A stretch of 64,000 bases of DNA from CADEER01 sp965216585 (GCA_965216585.1 CBDCGC010000003.1:3410001-3474000); one strand, 5' to 3'; counted from the stretch's first letter, positions 18,228-27,528 are shown. The notes: generated by a model from the letters alone, not told the origin. Translations and numbers: made by a program.

Positions 18228-18257
18228 GCGAGTGCGCCGTTGGAACGGCGCACTCGC
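18228..18257. terminator. Hairpin between convergent genes
   Basis: GCGAGTGCGCCGTT and its complement form a perfect 14-bp stem with a 2-base loop, placed between two converging genes. There is no T-tract on either side, so a bidirectional terminator is likely but not proven. Confidence 0.5.
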
Positions 18258-18281
18258 AGAGGCTCGGGTGCTGGTGAGTGA

Positions 18282-19631
18282 CTACGGGGAGGGCTGAAGC
18301 GTGATGCGGATGTACTCGTCTGGGTTCGGAATGCGACCGCTCGAATCGATGGCCAGTCGCACTGCGGTATCCGGGTCGGCGGCGCCGGTGTTGGGTCCCG
18401 ATTGGCGCGGGGCCTGATCGGGGCCGGCGCCCGGGGTCTGGTTTTCTTCGCTGCCGGCGTCCCAGAGCAGGATCTGTGCGGTGATGTCGCCGGCGAGCGG
18501 GTTGCCGGCGGCGTCGAAGAGGTCGATTCCGAGGTCGTCCGGGCCGAGGAAGAGGTCGTTGGACTGGACGTACATCGTTGCAAAGGAGAGCCTATCTCGG
18601 GGCGTCGCGGTCAAGGTGGTGCGGTAGGAGCCGCCGGCCGGTATTGGGCCGGGGGCGCTGGCGCCGGCAGGTGTGTTGAACACCACCACCTCGCCGATTC
18701 CCGCTTGACCGGAAAGAGCGCTGGCGAGGGTCGATGGATCTCCGTCCTCGGCAATGGCCTCCAGTCCCTGGCCGCGGTCGGCTTCGCCCAAGGTGAAGAT
18801 CGGCCCGTCGCCGCGGTGGACGACGGCGACGCCGGGTGAGAGGACGGCGTTGACGCCGGTGCGTCGAGCGAGGGCGTCCGCCAGCGCCGACACATCGCCG
18901 TCCTCGGCAATCGCTTCCAACCCCTCACCGCGATCGGGGGCGCCGAGCGTAAAGATGGGTGCCGGGTCGCGGTGGACGACGAAGACGCCCGGTGAGAACG
19001 GTACGGCCTGGCTGCCGCCATCGCTCGTCTGCAGGGTGTCGCCAGTCGAGACGTTTTCGATGCGCAACAAGAAGCCGCTGGCCGACGTCGATTCCAGCGT
19101 CGCCAACAGGGTGTCAGCAACGGCGGGAAGGTTGTCGGCGGCGGCGAGCCGGACGTTGGCGTTTGCATCCGCCGGTCCGGTGTTGGGCCCGCTCTGGCGC
19201 TGCACTTGATTGGCGCCGGCGCCGAGCTCTTCGTTGACTTCGCTGCCGGCGTCCCAGACATCGATCTGGGCAGTGATGTCGCCCTCGAGTGGATCGCCGC
19301 TGCCGTCGAAGAGCTCGATCCCCTGGTCGTCGGGGCCGAAGAACAGGTCGTTGGACGGCACGAACATCAGCGCGAAGGAAAGCCGATCACCCGGTGCCGC
19401 GTCGAAGGCCACCTCGTAGGCGCCGCCCGGACCGATGGGGCCGGCTTCGGCGGCTCCGGTGGGCACGGCGAAGGCGCCGCTGTCGGTGAAGTCGTACGAC
19501 TCCGAGACGTTCTCGATAGCCAGAGTGAACGTCGTCGGTGCCACCGTCGGGCCGTCGTCGTCGCCACAGCCACCGCCGATCAGCGCCAGACAGCCGACGA
19601 GCATCCCCCAAGAAATCTGCCGTACTTGCAT
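18282..19631 (-). CDS. Lipoprotein with two spondin-N-like domains
   Basis: A 449-residue lipoprotein: residues 8-22 end in the lipobox GGGC. The first spondin-type unit begins FTLAIENVSESY; a central unit starts LRIENVSTGDT and contains SPGVFVVH, PIFTLG, GLEAIAEDGD twice, the mark of bacterial spondin_N proteins. An internal duplication is plain: SNDLFFGPDDQGIELFDGSG and SNDLFLGPDDLGIDLFDAAG, about 250 residues apart. Spondin domains are secreted beta-sandwich adhesion modules; a surface role is inference. Confidence 0.8.
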   Translation of the reverse strand: MQVRQISWGMLVGCLALIGGGCGDDDGPTVAPTTFTLAIENVSESYDFTDSGAFAVPTGAAEAGPIGPGGAYEVAFDAAPGDRLSFALMFVPSNDLFFGPDDQGIELFDGSGDPLEGDITAQIDVWDAGSEVNEELGAGANQVQRQSGPNTGPADANANVRLAAADNLPAVADTLLATLESTSASGFLLRIENVSTGDTLQTSDGGSQAVPFSPGVFVVHRDPAPIFTLGAPDRGEGLEAIAEDGDVSALADALARRTGVNAVLSPGVAVVHRGDGPIFTLGEADRGQGLEAIAEDGDPSTLASALSGQAGIGEVVVFNTPAGASAPGPIPAGGSYRTTLTATPRDRLSFATMYVQSNDLFLGPDDLGIDLFDAAGNPLAGDITAQILLWDAGSEENQTPGAGPDQAPRQSGPNTGAADPDTAVRLAIDSSGRIPNPDEYIRITLQPSP

Positions 19632-19742
19632 GTTTTCCCCTCCCGATTGCGGGCACGGATCGTGCCTGAAATTGGTTCTCGGGAGGTGATACGGCGAGGC
19701 AGACGAGAAGTTACAGAAACCGAGGATCGCTGCTTGGGGTCG

Positions 19743-20399
19743 TCAGCGCGCGGGTGTGGCACGGCGCGACAAGAGCGCCCCGACACAGGCCGCGGTGGCG
19801 CTGCCGAGGATGACCGGCAGCCAGTGCCAGGCGCCGACGTGCAACGGGTCGTCGAGAATGCAGAGGACGCGCATCATCGTGTATCCGACCAAGAAGCCTG
19901 CAGCACCGGCGAGGAGCGCTGCGCGGACCGGAGACAGGGGCAAGCCGCGGCGGATGGCGACGAGCAACCACAGCGTCGGTAGCAGGGACAGGGTCGTCGT
20001 CCGTACGGCGCAAGGGAAACCGATGGCGGTGAAAGTCGCCAGCGGTAGAGAGGTGTCGGCTGGGTAGGCGGCGAGAAAGGCGAGCGCCGCCGTCGAGAAC
20101 AGAGCCCCGGCCTGGGCGACACCCCGACGTTCGGCGCCGGGCACGGCCGCGCGCAGCGCCGCCGCGGCGAAGAGTCCGGCCGCTGCCACGAGCAACAAAA
20201 GCTCCGTTGCGAATGCCGGCGACGTCATTTGGACGTCGATGTCTGCCCGGATGCCGGTGGAAAAGACGTACGCAGCGAAAGCGACGTGCACCGCCGTCCA
20301 AATGGCGAGGCGGGCTGCCGGCGACCACAGGAGGCGCACCGGTGCGGCGTCGCTGGCCAGCGCTTCAATCAAATTCTCGGTGTCTTCTCGGTGTGGCAT
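19743..20399 (-). CDS. NrsF-like (DUF1109) anti-sigma factor
   Basis: A 218-residue protein with about six membrane helices after a 35-residue cytoplasmic head (EDTENLIEALASDAAPVR). The conserved cysteines of the family occur in GFPCAVRTT and RVLCILDDP, the second followed by HWLPVI. NrsF of Caulobacter holds its ECF sigma factor at the membrane and uses these Cys to sense metal or oxidative stress; the same role is likely here because the sigma gene lies directly upstream. ATG 20397-20399 is used; a TTG at 20429 would bring it next to the sigma stop. Confidence 0.82.
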   Translation of the reverse strand: MPHREDTENLIEALASDAAPVRLLWSPAARLAIWTAVHVAFAAYVFSTGIRADIDVQMTSPAFATELLLLVAAAGLFAAAALRAAVPGAERRGVAQAGALFSTAALAFLAAYPADTSLPLATFTAIGFPCAVRTTTLSLLPTLWLLVAIRRGLPLSPVRAALLAGAAGFLVGYTMMRVLCILDDPLHVGAWHWLPVILGSATAACVGALLSRRATPAR

Positions 20400-20432
20400 G
20401 GTCGGTGTGGCTTTTGCGCTTCTCGTCAAATC

Positions 20433-20984
20433 CTAGCGGGACAGAATGTTCTTCAGAGTCTTGTAGGCGCGATGGGCACGGACGCGCAGGTTCCCCTCGC
20501 TGATTCCCTCGATGGCTGCCGCTTCGGCGACCGACCTGCCCTCCAGCTTGAGCCGGCGAAAAGCGGCGCGTTGGTTCTCCGGTAGCTCCGCCATGGCCTC
20601 GACGAGAGCGGCGTCCTGGCCCTCGCTCTCGGCCGGTGCCTCGGGTTGTTCGTCGACGAGGACTTCCCACGACTGGCGTGACAGTGTTCGCCGCACGTAG
20701 TCGATCTTGGCGTTGCGAGCGATGGCGAAAAGCCACGGTTCGAGTGGGCGGCGTGGGTCATAGGTGTGTCGCCCGCGGTGGATGGCGAGCAGGGTTTCCT
20801 GCAAAACATCCTCGACGTCCTGCGCGTCGTGGATGTGTTTGGCGAGATAGCGACGCAGCATCGACGCAACGTCGGCTAGCAACTCGCCGTACGCCTGTCC
20901 GTCGCCGCTTTGAGCGCGACCCATCGCCGCAGCTCGCCATTGGCTCGAACCGTGCTGCGGGGCTGTAGGCGAATGTTCCGACAT
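20433..20984 (-). CDS. ECF sigma-70 factor (SigF/NrsF type)
   Basis: A 183-residue sigma factor with region 2 (DAQDVEDVLQETLLAIHRGRHTY and EPWLFAIARNAKIDYVRR, near 53-105) and region 4 (LPENQRAAFRRLKLEGRSVAEAA, near 135-160). The length and order of the domains fit ECF factors that pair with a DUF1109 anti-sigma, which follows 33 bases later on the same strand. It should direct RNA polymerase to a stress regulon when released. An alternative internal Met at residue 21 is possible. Confidence 0.92.
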   Translation of the reverse strand: MSEHSPTAPQHGSSQWRAAAMGRAQSGDGQAYGELLADVASMLRRYLAKHIHDAQDVEDVLQETLLAIHRGRHTYDPRRPLEPWLFAIARNAKIDYVRRTLSRQSWEVLVDEQPEAPAESEGQDAALVEAMAELPENQRAAFRRLKLEGRSVAEAAAIEGISEGNLRVRAHRAYKTLKNILSR

Positions 20985-21083
20985 GCGCTCGGTCTCGCAC
21001 CTGCGGCGGGGGGCCGCGAAGCGTCGTGAGCGCTAACAGACGCAACATTTGCGATCAAGTCGCGAACGCGCCGTGCTCTGCTC

Positions 21084-22064
21084 TCAAGGCCGAGCGAAAG
21101 GGCCTCCGGTGAAGCCGATGTCGTTGCGCGTGCCGTCGAGATCATTGAATACGGGGTCGGGGTTGCCGGCGTCCTTCGCCTTGCCGCGGCCCGGGCGCAG
21201 GAAGAAGTCATCGGGTAGCGTCGCATCTTCGAACTTCCGCTTCGAGCGGCGGTAGCGCGGATTGCCGTCGACGTTTTCGAGAAGGCGCGGCGGTGCGATG
21301 GAGCGCTGGGCGGAGCGGATCCGCTTGAAATCACTGCCGGCGAGAATCGCGGCTTTGCGGTTTTTGAAGAAGTCATTGTACTGGATCAGAGCGCTGCCGG
21401 AAAAGTCGCAGATACCGCGCCCGCGTTTTTCGCCGTCGACCGTCGAGCCGTTGCGTGCGATGACGTTGTTCATGATCAGCGGCGCGGAGATGCCGTTGCG
21501 GATGATGATGCCGTTGCTGTCCGTCTTGACGATGGTGTTGTTGATGACCAGAGGCGACGCCGCGACGATCTCGATGCCGTGCGGGTCTCCGCTGGTGTGG
21601 AAGTTGTAGGCGACGAGGTTGTTGTAGATCTCGGCGGTGGAGTTTTCGACGTAGATGCCCGAGCCGCGCGACGACGATGCGTTGTTGGCGACGATGTTGC
21701 GGATGATGGTGGGGCTGGCGCCGATGATGCTGATGCCGCCACCGAGAACCCCGCTGCCGCCGGTGACGAAGACCGTGTCGAGAACGCTGTCGGTGCCTTC
21801 GCCGCTGTTGAACGTAACCACCGGCCCGCTGCCCGTGCCCTGTATGATGGTCGCCGCGGTGCCGCTGCCGATCACCGAAATCGCTTTACCCGTGAAGTTG
21901 ATGTCCTCGTTGTAGGTGCCGGCGGCGACGACCACGCTGTCGCCGTTGCTTGCTGCATCGATGGCTTGTTGAATCGACTCTCCCGGGTTGACGTTGATCG
22001 TCGCCGCGCCGGCGACCGCGACATGCGCCACGGAAATGATCGCTGACAGTGTTGAGGCCTTCAT
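21084..22064 (-). CDS. Secreted right-handed beta-helix repeat protein
   Basis: A 326-residue protein starting at ATG 22062-22064 with GGAGGACAACG upstream. A signal peptide (1-21) ends AGA. The mature part begins with the parallel beta-helix start INVNPGESIQQAIDAA and continues with short repeats rich in Asn, Gly, Ile and Val such as NNVIAR and YNNLVAYN, typical of pectate-lyase-like or NosD-like right-handed helices. No catalytic residues can be assigned. A basic stretch (around 250-275) may be a linker. A surface or carbohydrate-binding role is inference. Confidence 0.8.
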   Translation of the reverse strand: MKASTLSAIISVAHVAVAGAATINVNPGESIQQAIDAASNGDSVVVAAGTYNEDINFTGKAISVIGSGTAATIIQGTGSGPVVTFNSGEGTDSVLDTVFVTGGSGVLGGGISIIGASPTIIRNIVANNASSSRGSGIYVENSTAEIYNNLVAYNFHTSGDPHGIEIVAASPLVINNTIVKTDSNGIIIRNGISAPLIMNNVIARNGSTVDGEKRGRGICDFSGSALIQYNDFFKNRKAAILAGSDFKRIRSAQRSIAPPRLLENVDGNPRYRRSKRKFEDATLPDDFFLRPGRGKAKDAGNPDPVFNDLDGTRNDIGFTGGPFARP

Positions 22065-22146
22065 CGTTGTCCTCCTCCAGGCTGCAGGCCCGCAACGTTC
22101 GACGAGCCGTGGACTCTCTCGGTTATAGTCGATGCCGGCACGGAAG

Positions 22147-23745
22147 TTACAGCGGTCGCGCTCCGTAGACACTGGTGTGCTGCGGTTGCAGCGAATCGAT
22201 CTCCTCCTCGCTCTGGCTGCGAAAATCCCAGCCGTAGTGACGGATCGAGATGCGGCCGGGCTCGAAGTCGATGATTTGAAAGCCGTTGATTTCCTGGACT
22301 GGAACGACGTCCTCGGTCTGTAGCGCGACCGGCGCCGCGGCGACGGCGCCGCGCGCCGCCGATGGCCAGCCGAGCCGCGTTCCCGGTGAGCCGGCGATGA
22401 CGGAGACGACGGGGTTGTTGGCGAAGCTCGCCTCGGCACTGGCGAGGATCCGCTCCTCGGCGATACTGTGAATGTCGGAGGCGACGAAGAGCGGCGTGCC
22501 GGAGCGTTCCGACATCGCCCCGACCAGGCGGTTGTGCTGCTCGAACCACCCCCTCTTCCAGCCGGGTTTAGTGATTTCGTCGGTCAGCCGGCCCTCTGCA
22601 TCGACGACGTCCGGATACCATTCTGCGTATTTGCCGGCGCTCCAACCCGGTGGATTCGAAGGAAAGTGAACGACGTGGTCGGCGGTCGAGTCGAGCGTGC
22701 GGCCGAGTAGCCAGGCCTCGACCGCGGCGGGCACGAGGCCGCCCCCTGCCAAAGACAGAAACCCCTTGCAGTCGTAGAGTAACCCCTCGAAGAGCCGGCC
22801 GTAGCGCAGCGTGCCGAAGGCCTCGCTGACGCCGGCAGGGCGGTCGGAGGCGTTGGCGCCGGGCAGTGACAGTGCCCGCGAAGGGTCGGGCAGGAGCTCG
22901 GGGTAGTAGAGGAACTGCGAAGCGCGCGCCAGACGGATCGAGAACTCGTCGGGCGGGGGAGCTACGAAGGCATCGGTGAAGCGGTCGTCTTCGAAGTAGT
23001 CGTGGTCGTCGCGCAGGAAGAACACCGGTACTGAGCGAAAGAGAGTGCCGTAGAGGTCGGCGATCTGCGGGCCGACAGCGAGCTTCAACACCGATTCGTT
23101 CGGCGTGCCGATGACCGGCTGGGCGAAATCGAAGCGACCGGCGTGGTCGATGCCGATCTCCGATGCGCCGGTCAGCAGAGCGTTGGGAAACGACCGCAGA
23201 TCCCAGTAGACGTGATCGCCGCTGAGCACGGCGGCGTCGGGTTCCTCGGCGAGGGCGCGCTCGAACAGCCGCCTCCTCGTTTCAACCGTTTGGTAGAGGT
23301 TGAAGATGTCGTTGCCGCCGGCGCAGCCGCAGACCAACAGGCGGAAATGGTCAGGTGAGGTGTCGCGGTCGGGAAACGTCGCCAGTTGCCAGGCTTCGGC
23401 CAGGAGCTCGCGTCCGCGTCGCACCTCTAATGTGAAGTGCTGCCCCGCCGGCAGACCATCGGCGTCGAAGAGCCAGAAGTAGCCCGCGCTGTCGGTGCGC
23501 AGGCCGTCGAAACGGCGACCGTCGATGTGCAGTGTCGGATTTTCTGATTGCGGCGATGCGAAGGACGCCTTGAGGAGGATGCGGTGTTCGCTGACGGTGG
23601 GCAGGACGTGGACCAGCTCTCCAGTCGGCTGCTGGCTCAGTGGCGGGCTCGAGTCGGACCCACACGCTTGGGCCAGGGGGGATAGGGCGGCGCCGCCGAG
23701 CGCGGCTGCCGAAACTTTGAGCACATCCCGCCTGCTGAATTCCAT
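22147..23745 (-). CDS. PhoD-like metallophosphatase with Tat signal
   Basis: A 532-residue protein starting at ATG 23743-23745 behind GAGGGGG. The leader SRRDVLKVSAAALGGAAL is a twin-arginine signal, followed by an ACG that could be lipidated. Metal-site motifs of the PhoD/calcineurin phosphoesterases occur in order: FRLLVCGCAGG, LSGDHVYWD, FLRDDHDYFEDD and ASDIHS. It is likely an exported phosphodiesterase or alkaline phosphatase. PhoD normally uses D, N and H ligands; a GDH is read where the family often has GDx. Confidence 0.82.
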   Translation of the reverse strand: MEFSRRDVLKVSAAALGGAALSPLAQACGSDSSPPLSQQPTGELVHVLPTVSEHRILLKASFASPQSENPTLHIDGRRFDGLRTDSAGYFWLFDADGLPAGQHFTLEVRRGRELLAEAWQLATFPDRDTSPDHFRLLVCGCAGGNDIFNLYQTVETRRRLFERALAEEPDAAVLSGDHVYWDLRSFPNALLTGASEIGIDHAGRFDFAQPVIGTPNESVLKLAVGPQIADLYGTLFRSVPVFFLRDDHDYFEDDRFTDAFVAPPPDEFSIRLARASQFLYYPELLPDPSRALSLPGANASDRPAGVSEAFGTLRYGRLFEGLLYDCKGFLSLAGGGLVPAAVEAWLLGRTLDSTADHVVHFPSNPPGWSAGKYAEWYPDVVDAEGRLTDEITKPGWKRGWFEQHNRLVGAMSERSGTPLFVASDIHSIAEERILASAEASFANNPVVSVIAGSPGTRLGWPSAARGAVAAAPVALQTEDVVPVQEINGFQIIDFEPGRISIRHYGWDFRSQSEEEIDSLQPQHTSVYGARPL

Positions 23746-24100
23746 CAAGACCCCCTCGTTCCACTGAGCCGGTCAACCCAGGCAACCGCTTGCGTCTCTC
23801 CCATTTTGGGGTTGTCAATGGCCGCCAAAAACTGGAAACCAACGAAATTGAGCTTTTCCTGTACTTGCCTGCTCAGGTTGTGGTATAGCCCAGCAGGGTT
23901 TTAGCTTCGAGCACGGCTTTGTAGGGGGGCCTTTTGCGGGACTTGATCGAGTTTGCGGGTGCCACAGCACTTTGCATTTGGACAATCGGTCGAGGCTCGC
24001 GCTCGATGGGGGCGAAGCGCTTGGCAGCACCGCGGCGCCGCTTGACGAACATTCGTTGAACACGGGGCCGGGGAGAAAGCCCGGCGAACAAGGAGGGACG
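23746..24100. other. Intergenic region upstream of the His-Gly-Ser peptide gene
   Basis: No gene is supported in these 355 bases between divergent genes. The part next to 24100 should hold the promoter and leader of the repeat-peptide gene, but no convincing -35/-10 or GG-N10-GC pair was found. A short open end on the minus strand (stop near 23880) has no recognisable relative. Confidence 0.4.
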
Positions 24101-24439
24101 ATGAGCGAGAAGAAGAAGAATGGACTTCCAGAGTTGCGCAAGAAGCCACTGGACTTCTTGAGTCCGGCCGAGGCGCAGCAGGCGGTGAAACCCGTCGCCG
24201 CACTCGATACCTCCGAGGCGGCAAAGGCCCTCCGCACTGAACCGAACAGCGAGAAGATGATGATGGCGCAGCACATGTCGCACGCCTCGCACGGCTCGCA
24301 CGGTTCACACGGCTCGCATGGTTCGCACGGCTCACACGGTAGCCACGGCTCACATGGCTCGCACGGCAGCCATGGTTCACACGGCTCGCACGGTAGCCAC
24401 GGCTCGCACGGCAGCCACGGCTCGCACGGATCGTGGTAA
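24101..24439 (+). CDS. His-Xaa-Ser repeat peptide, HxsA-like
   Basis: A 112-residue protein at ATG 24101 with AAGGAGGGACG upstream. Residues 1-57 are a charged leader (MSEKKKNGLPELRKKPLDF at the start). From residue 58 the chain is His-Xaa-Ser: HMS, HAS, then HGS sixteen times, ending in Trp. HxsA precursor peptides of the His-Xaa-Ser radical-SAM systems have such tails; their HxsB, HxsC and HxsD partners are not in this window. A metal-binding His-rich peptide is the alternative. There is no clear secretion signal. The next gene starts 11 bases later, so they are probably co-transcribed. Confidence 0.7.
   Translation: MSEKKKNGLPELRKKPLDFLSPAEAQQAVKPVAALDTSEAAKALRTEPNSEKMMMAQHMSHASHGSHGSHGSHGSHGSHGSHGSHGSHGSHGSHGSHGSHGSHGSHGSHGSW
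24290..24433 (+). repeat. 16 tandem 9-bp HGS-coding units
   Basis: Each 9-bp unit encodes His-Gly-Ser and varies only at third positions (CACGGCTCG, CATGGTTCG, CACGGTAGC and similar). Both codon families for Ser are used, so the repeat is kept at the protein level. Confidence 0.9.
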
Positions 24440-24450
24440 GGGGGCGGCCG

Positions 24451-27400
24451 ATGAGATTTCTAATGAAGGTTGGGATCAGCGGTCTGGCAGCCGCTGCAGT
24501 GATCGGAATCGCTTCTACAGCATCGGCTCTGATCATCACCGGCGGGCCGACGTACTCGTTGCCCGGTGGCGGTAGCTGTACGGTGACGGGGGACCCGGGT
24601 TTGGCAACGGGTGCAACCATCAGTTGTACTGGCGTCGCTCTCGGCTCGCATACGAACGTCTACTTTGGGCTGCGCAACGATTTGAACGCACTCGGAAACG
24701 CCCTTGATGGGAACGGTCCGTCGAGCGGAGAAAACTGGAACTTCTCGTCGAGCGCGGCGACATCGATCACCTACACCGGCGCGACTACCGTCAACAACAC
24801 ACTCGGGAGCTCGACCCAGGCGGTGAGCACGCGGCTCACTCTCACGAGTACGGTTGGGTCGACGTCCGTCGTTTCGACCGGAGGGACGCCGGCGAACAAC
24901 GGAAACAGCGACATCGATCGGCTTTTTCTCCTCAATAGCGGTAGTTCGTTTACCTTTACCGCGTTTGTCGAGGCCTCTACCACTCCGCCGGGTGGCGGAT
25001 TTGGTGTGACCAATGGTCGTTACGACGCTGTTACCACCCCAGTTGGTGGCACCACCGATGATCTGACCAGCGTGGACGTAGGGTTCTACTACTCCGATTG
25101 CGGCGACGGCGTCGTCGACAGTCCTGAAGCATGTGATGAGGGCGCAGCCAATGGAACGAGCACCTCGTGTTGCTCCAGTACGTGTACGTTCGTCAGCAGC
25201 GGTACGACCTGCCGCGGTGTGGCGGATGTTTGCGACGTTGCGGAAACCTGCACCGGCTCGAGTGCAACCTGCCCGGCTGACGGATTCGCGTCTTCCGGTA
25301 CACTGTGCCGCACTGGCTCAGGCGACTCATGCGATGCAGACGAAACGTGCACGGGTAGTTCGGCGGCTTGTCCGGCGGACGATGCGCCGGGGAACCTCGG
25401 CAACGTGTGCAACCCAGGCACCGGTGACATTTGCGACCCGGACGAAACGTGCACGGGGATTGCGGGCGCGACTTGCCCGGCCGACAACGTAGCCTCGGCG
25501 GGAACTGTCTGCCGCACCGGCTCGGGTGATTCCTGTGACGTCGACGAGACGTGTTCGGGAACCGCCGATGTAGCCTGTCCGGCCGACGACGCGCCTGGCA
25601 ACGCGGGCAACACGTGTCGCGTCGGCTCGGGTGATTCCTGTGACGTCGATGAGACGTGCACCGGTACTCCGGGTGCGACCTGTCCGGCCGACGACGCGGC
25701 CGGCAACTTCGGCAACGTTTGCAACCCGGGTACGGGTGACATCTGCGATCCGGATGAGACATGTACGGGGATCGCGGGAGTGGCCTGCCCGGCCGACAAC
25801 GTAGCCTCAGCGGGAACGGTCTGCCGCACCGGCTCGGGTGATTCCTGTGACGTCGACGAGACGTGTTCGGGAACCGCCGACGTAGCCTGTCCGGCCGATG
25901 ATGCGCCGGGCAACGCCGGCAACACGTGTCGCGTCGGCTCGGGTGACTCGTGCGACGTCGACGAGACGTGCACGGGTACCCCAGGTGCAACGTGTCCTGC
26001 CGACGACGCGGCCGGCAACATCGGCAACGTGTGCAACCCGGGAACGGGGGACATTTGTGACCCAGACGAAACCTGCACTGGTGTTGCCGGGGCGACCTGT
26101 CCAGCCGACAACGTAGCCTCGGCGGGTACGGTATGCCGCGCTGGTTCGGGTGATTCCTGTGACGTCGACGAGACGTGTTCGGGAACCGCCGACGTAGCCT
26201 GTCCGGCCGATGATGCGCCGGGCAACGCCGGCAACACGTGTCGCGTCGGCTCGGGTGACTCATGCGACGTCGACGAGACGTGCACGGGTACCCCAGGTGC
26301 GACTTGCCCGGCCGATGACGCGCCGGGCAACATCGGCAACGTGTGCAACCCGGGAACGGGGGACATCTGTGACCCGGACGAGACCTGTACGGGCGTGGCG
26401 GGAGCAGCGTGTCCGTCCGACAACGTAGCCACGTCGGGCACGGTTTGCCGCAGTGGTTCTGGGGACTCCTGCGACGTCGACGAGGTGTGCTCGGGTACGG
26501 CGGACGATCCATGTCCGGCCGACGATGCTCCGGGCAATGCCGGCAACGTTTGTAACGCCGGTTCTGGCGACCTCTGTGACCCGGATGAAACGTGTTCGGG
26601 TACGCCGGGAGACCCGTGTCCGAGTGATACGATCACTGCGGCCGGCACCGAGTGTCGTGCTGATGCTGGAGACTGCGATGTTCCGGAGTCTTGCACGGGC
26701 GTTGCCGACGAGGCATGTCCGGTGGACGGTTTCGAGCCCGCGGGCACCGATTGTCCGAACACAACCCTTTGTGACGGTGACGAGACCTGCGACGGAAACG
26801 GAAGCTGCGTTGGCGGCCCGACACCGGATTGCGATGACGGATCGGCTTGTACGGCCGACACCTGCGACTCGATTCTCGGTTGCGTCAACACGGGTACCCC
26901 GGCGGGTGGCTGTCTGACTGCCTTCCAGAAGGGCATCTTGCTGGTCAACGAGAAGAAGCCTTTGCGTGAGAAGGTGATTGCAAAGTTCATCAAGGGGCCG
27001 ATGCTCACCCAGACGGACTTCGGCAATCCTCTCGTCGCCGGCGGTACCGCCTACGACCTGTGCATCTTCGATGCCGGAGGCTCGCTGGCGGCTTCGTTCA
27101 CGGTGGATCGTTCGGCAGAGATTTGCGGCACGAGAGACTGCTGGAAGAAGCTCGGCAAGGAACCGCCGATCGGCAAGGGCTACAAGTTCAAGGACAAGTC
27201 GCTTGCCTCGGACGGCGTGCTGAAGATGGTTCTCAAGGGCGGAGACCTCGGCAAGTCGAAGGTCATCTTCAAGGCCCAGAACAAGCAGAACACGATGCAG
27301 ACCGGAATCGCCGCGCAGCTTCAGGCTGGCGGTGCCGGGGCGACGGTTCAGTTCATTCCGAACGGCGAACCGGGCGGATTGCCGGCTGGTTCGGTCTGCC

Positions 27401-27471
27401 TCGAGATGACCCTGACCGACGTCCGAAAGAACGACGGCGTCAAGTTCAAGGCCAAGAAGGCGATACCGTAG
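24451..27471 (+). CDS. Large secreted cysteine-rich repeat protein
   Basis: A 1006-residue protein at ATG 24451 with signal peptide to about residue 27. Residues 30-210 form a Ser/Thr/Gly-rich beta domain. At CGDGVVDSPEACDEG (near 218) a Cys-rich region of the myxobacterial DUF4215/disintegrin-like type begins, then units of 34-35 residues with CDxDETC and CPADD. The C-terminal 190 residues (from FQKGILLVNEKKP) form a separate domain found in related secreted proteins. Many acidic loops suggest calcium binding. Role unknown; it may be a surface or matrix protein. It shares a likely transcript with the HGS peptide. Confidence 0.8.
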   Translation: MRFLMKVGISGLAAAAVIGIASTASALIITGGPTYSLPGGGSCTVTGDPGLATGATISCTGVALGSHTNVYFGLRNDLNALGNALDGNGPSSGENWNFSSSAATSITYTGATTVNNTLGSSTQAVSTRLTLTSTVGSTSVVSTGGTPANNGNSDIDRLFLLNSGSSFTFTAFVEASTTPPGGGFGVTNGRYDAVTTPVGGTTDDLTSVDVGFYYSDCGDGVVDSPEACDEGAANGTSTSCCSSTCTFVSSGTTCRGVADVCDVAETCTGSSATCPADGFASSGTLCRTGSGDSCDADETCTGSSAACPADDAPGNLGNVCNPGTGDICDPDETCTGIAGATCPADNVASAGTVCRTGSGDSCDVDETCSGTADVACPADDAPGNAGNTCRVGSGDSCDVDETCTGTPGATCPADDAAGNFGNVCNPGTGDICDPDETCTGIAGVACPADNVASAGTVCRTGSGDSCDVDETCSGTADVACPADDAPGNAGNTCRVGSGDSCDVDETCTGTPGATCPADDAAGNIGNVCNPGTGDICDPDETCTGVAGATCPADNVASAGTVCRAGSGDSCDVDETCSGTADVACPADDAPGNAGNTCRVGSGDSCDVDETCTGTPGATCPADDAPGNIGNVCNPGTGDICDPDETCTGVAGAACPSDNVATSGTVCRSGSGDSCDVDEVCSGTADDPCPADDAPGNAGNVCNAGSGDLCDPDETCSGTPGDPCPSDTITAAGTECRADAGDCDVPESCTGVADEACPVDGFEPAGTDCPNTTLCDGDETCDGNGSCVGGPTPDCDDGSACTADTCDSILGCVNTGTPAGGCLTAFQKGILLVNEKKPLREKVIAKFIKGPMLTQTDFGNPLVAGGTAYDLCIFDAGGSLAASFTVDRSAEICGTRDCWKKLGKEPPIGKGYKFKDKSLASDGVLKMVLKGGDLGKSKVIFKAQNKQNTMQTGIAAQLQAGGAGATVQFIPNGEPGGLPAGSVCLEMTLTDVRKNDGVKFKAKKAIP
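25305..26650 (+). repeat. Higher-order tandem repeat, 312-bp period
   Basis: Units of 35, 35 and 34 codons make a 104-codon superunit. The marker CCGACAAC recurs at 25481, 25793, 26105 and 26417, exactly 312 bases apart. Copies are nearly identical, so recent duplication or gene conversion is likely, and assembly of copy number should be treated with care. Confidence 0.88.
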
Positions 27472-27497
27472 TCGCCAGACTCGAACCGTAGGGAGAC

Positions 27498-27528
27498 GAT
27501 GCCCCGGTGCCTCTGGTACCGGGGCATC
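27498..27528 (+). terminator. Hairpin after the cysteine-rich gene
   Basis: GATGCCCCGGT and its complement form an 11-bp stem with a 9-base loop, 26 bases past the stop codon, followed by GTTGCGTTT. Weak T-tract, but position supports termination. Confidence 0.6.

Noticed and set aside
23940..23990. Possible sigma-54 promoter before the HGS peptide (TGCCAC ... TTTGCA)
   Set aside because: The GG of the -24 element is not at the required 10-base distance from the GC, so the match fails.
25089..27026. A 645-codon open frame on the minus strand opposite the Cys-rich gene
   Set aside because: It mirrors the repeats of the plus-strand gene, has low-complexity Pro/Ser/His content and no ribosome binding site. 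It is a by-product of repeat composition.
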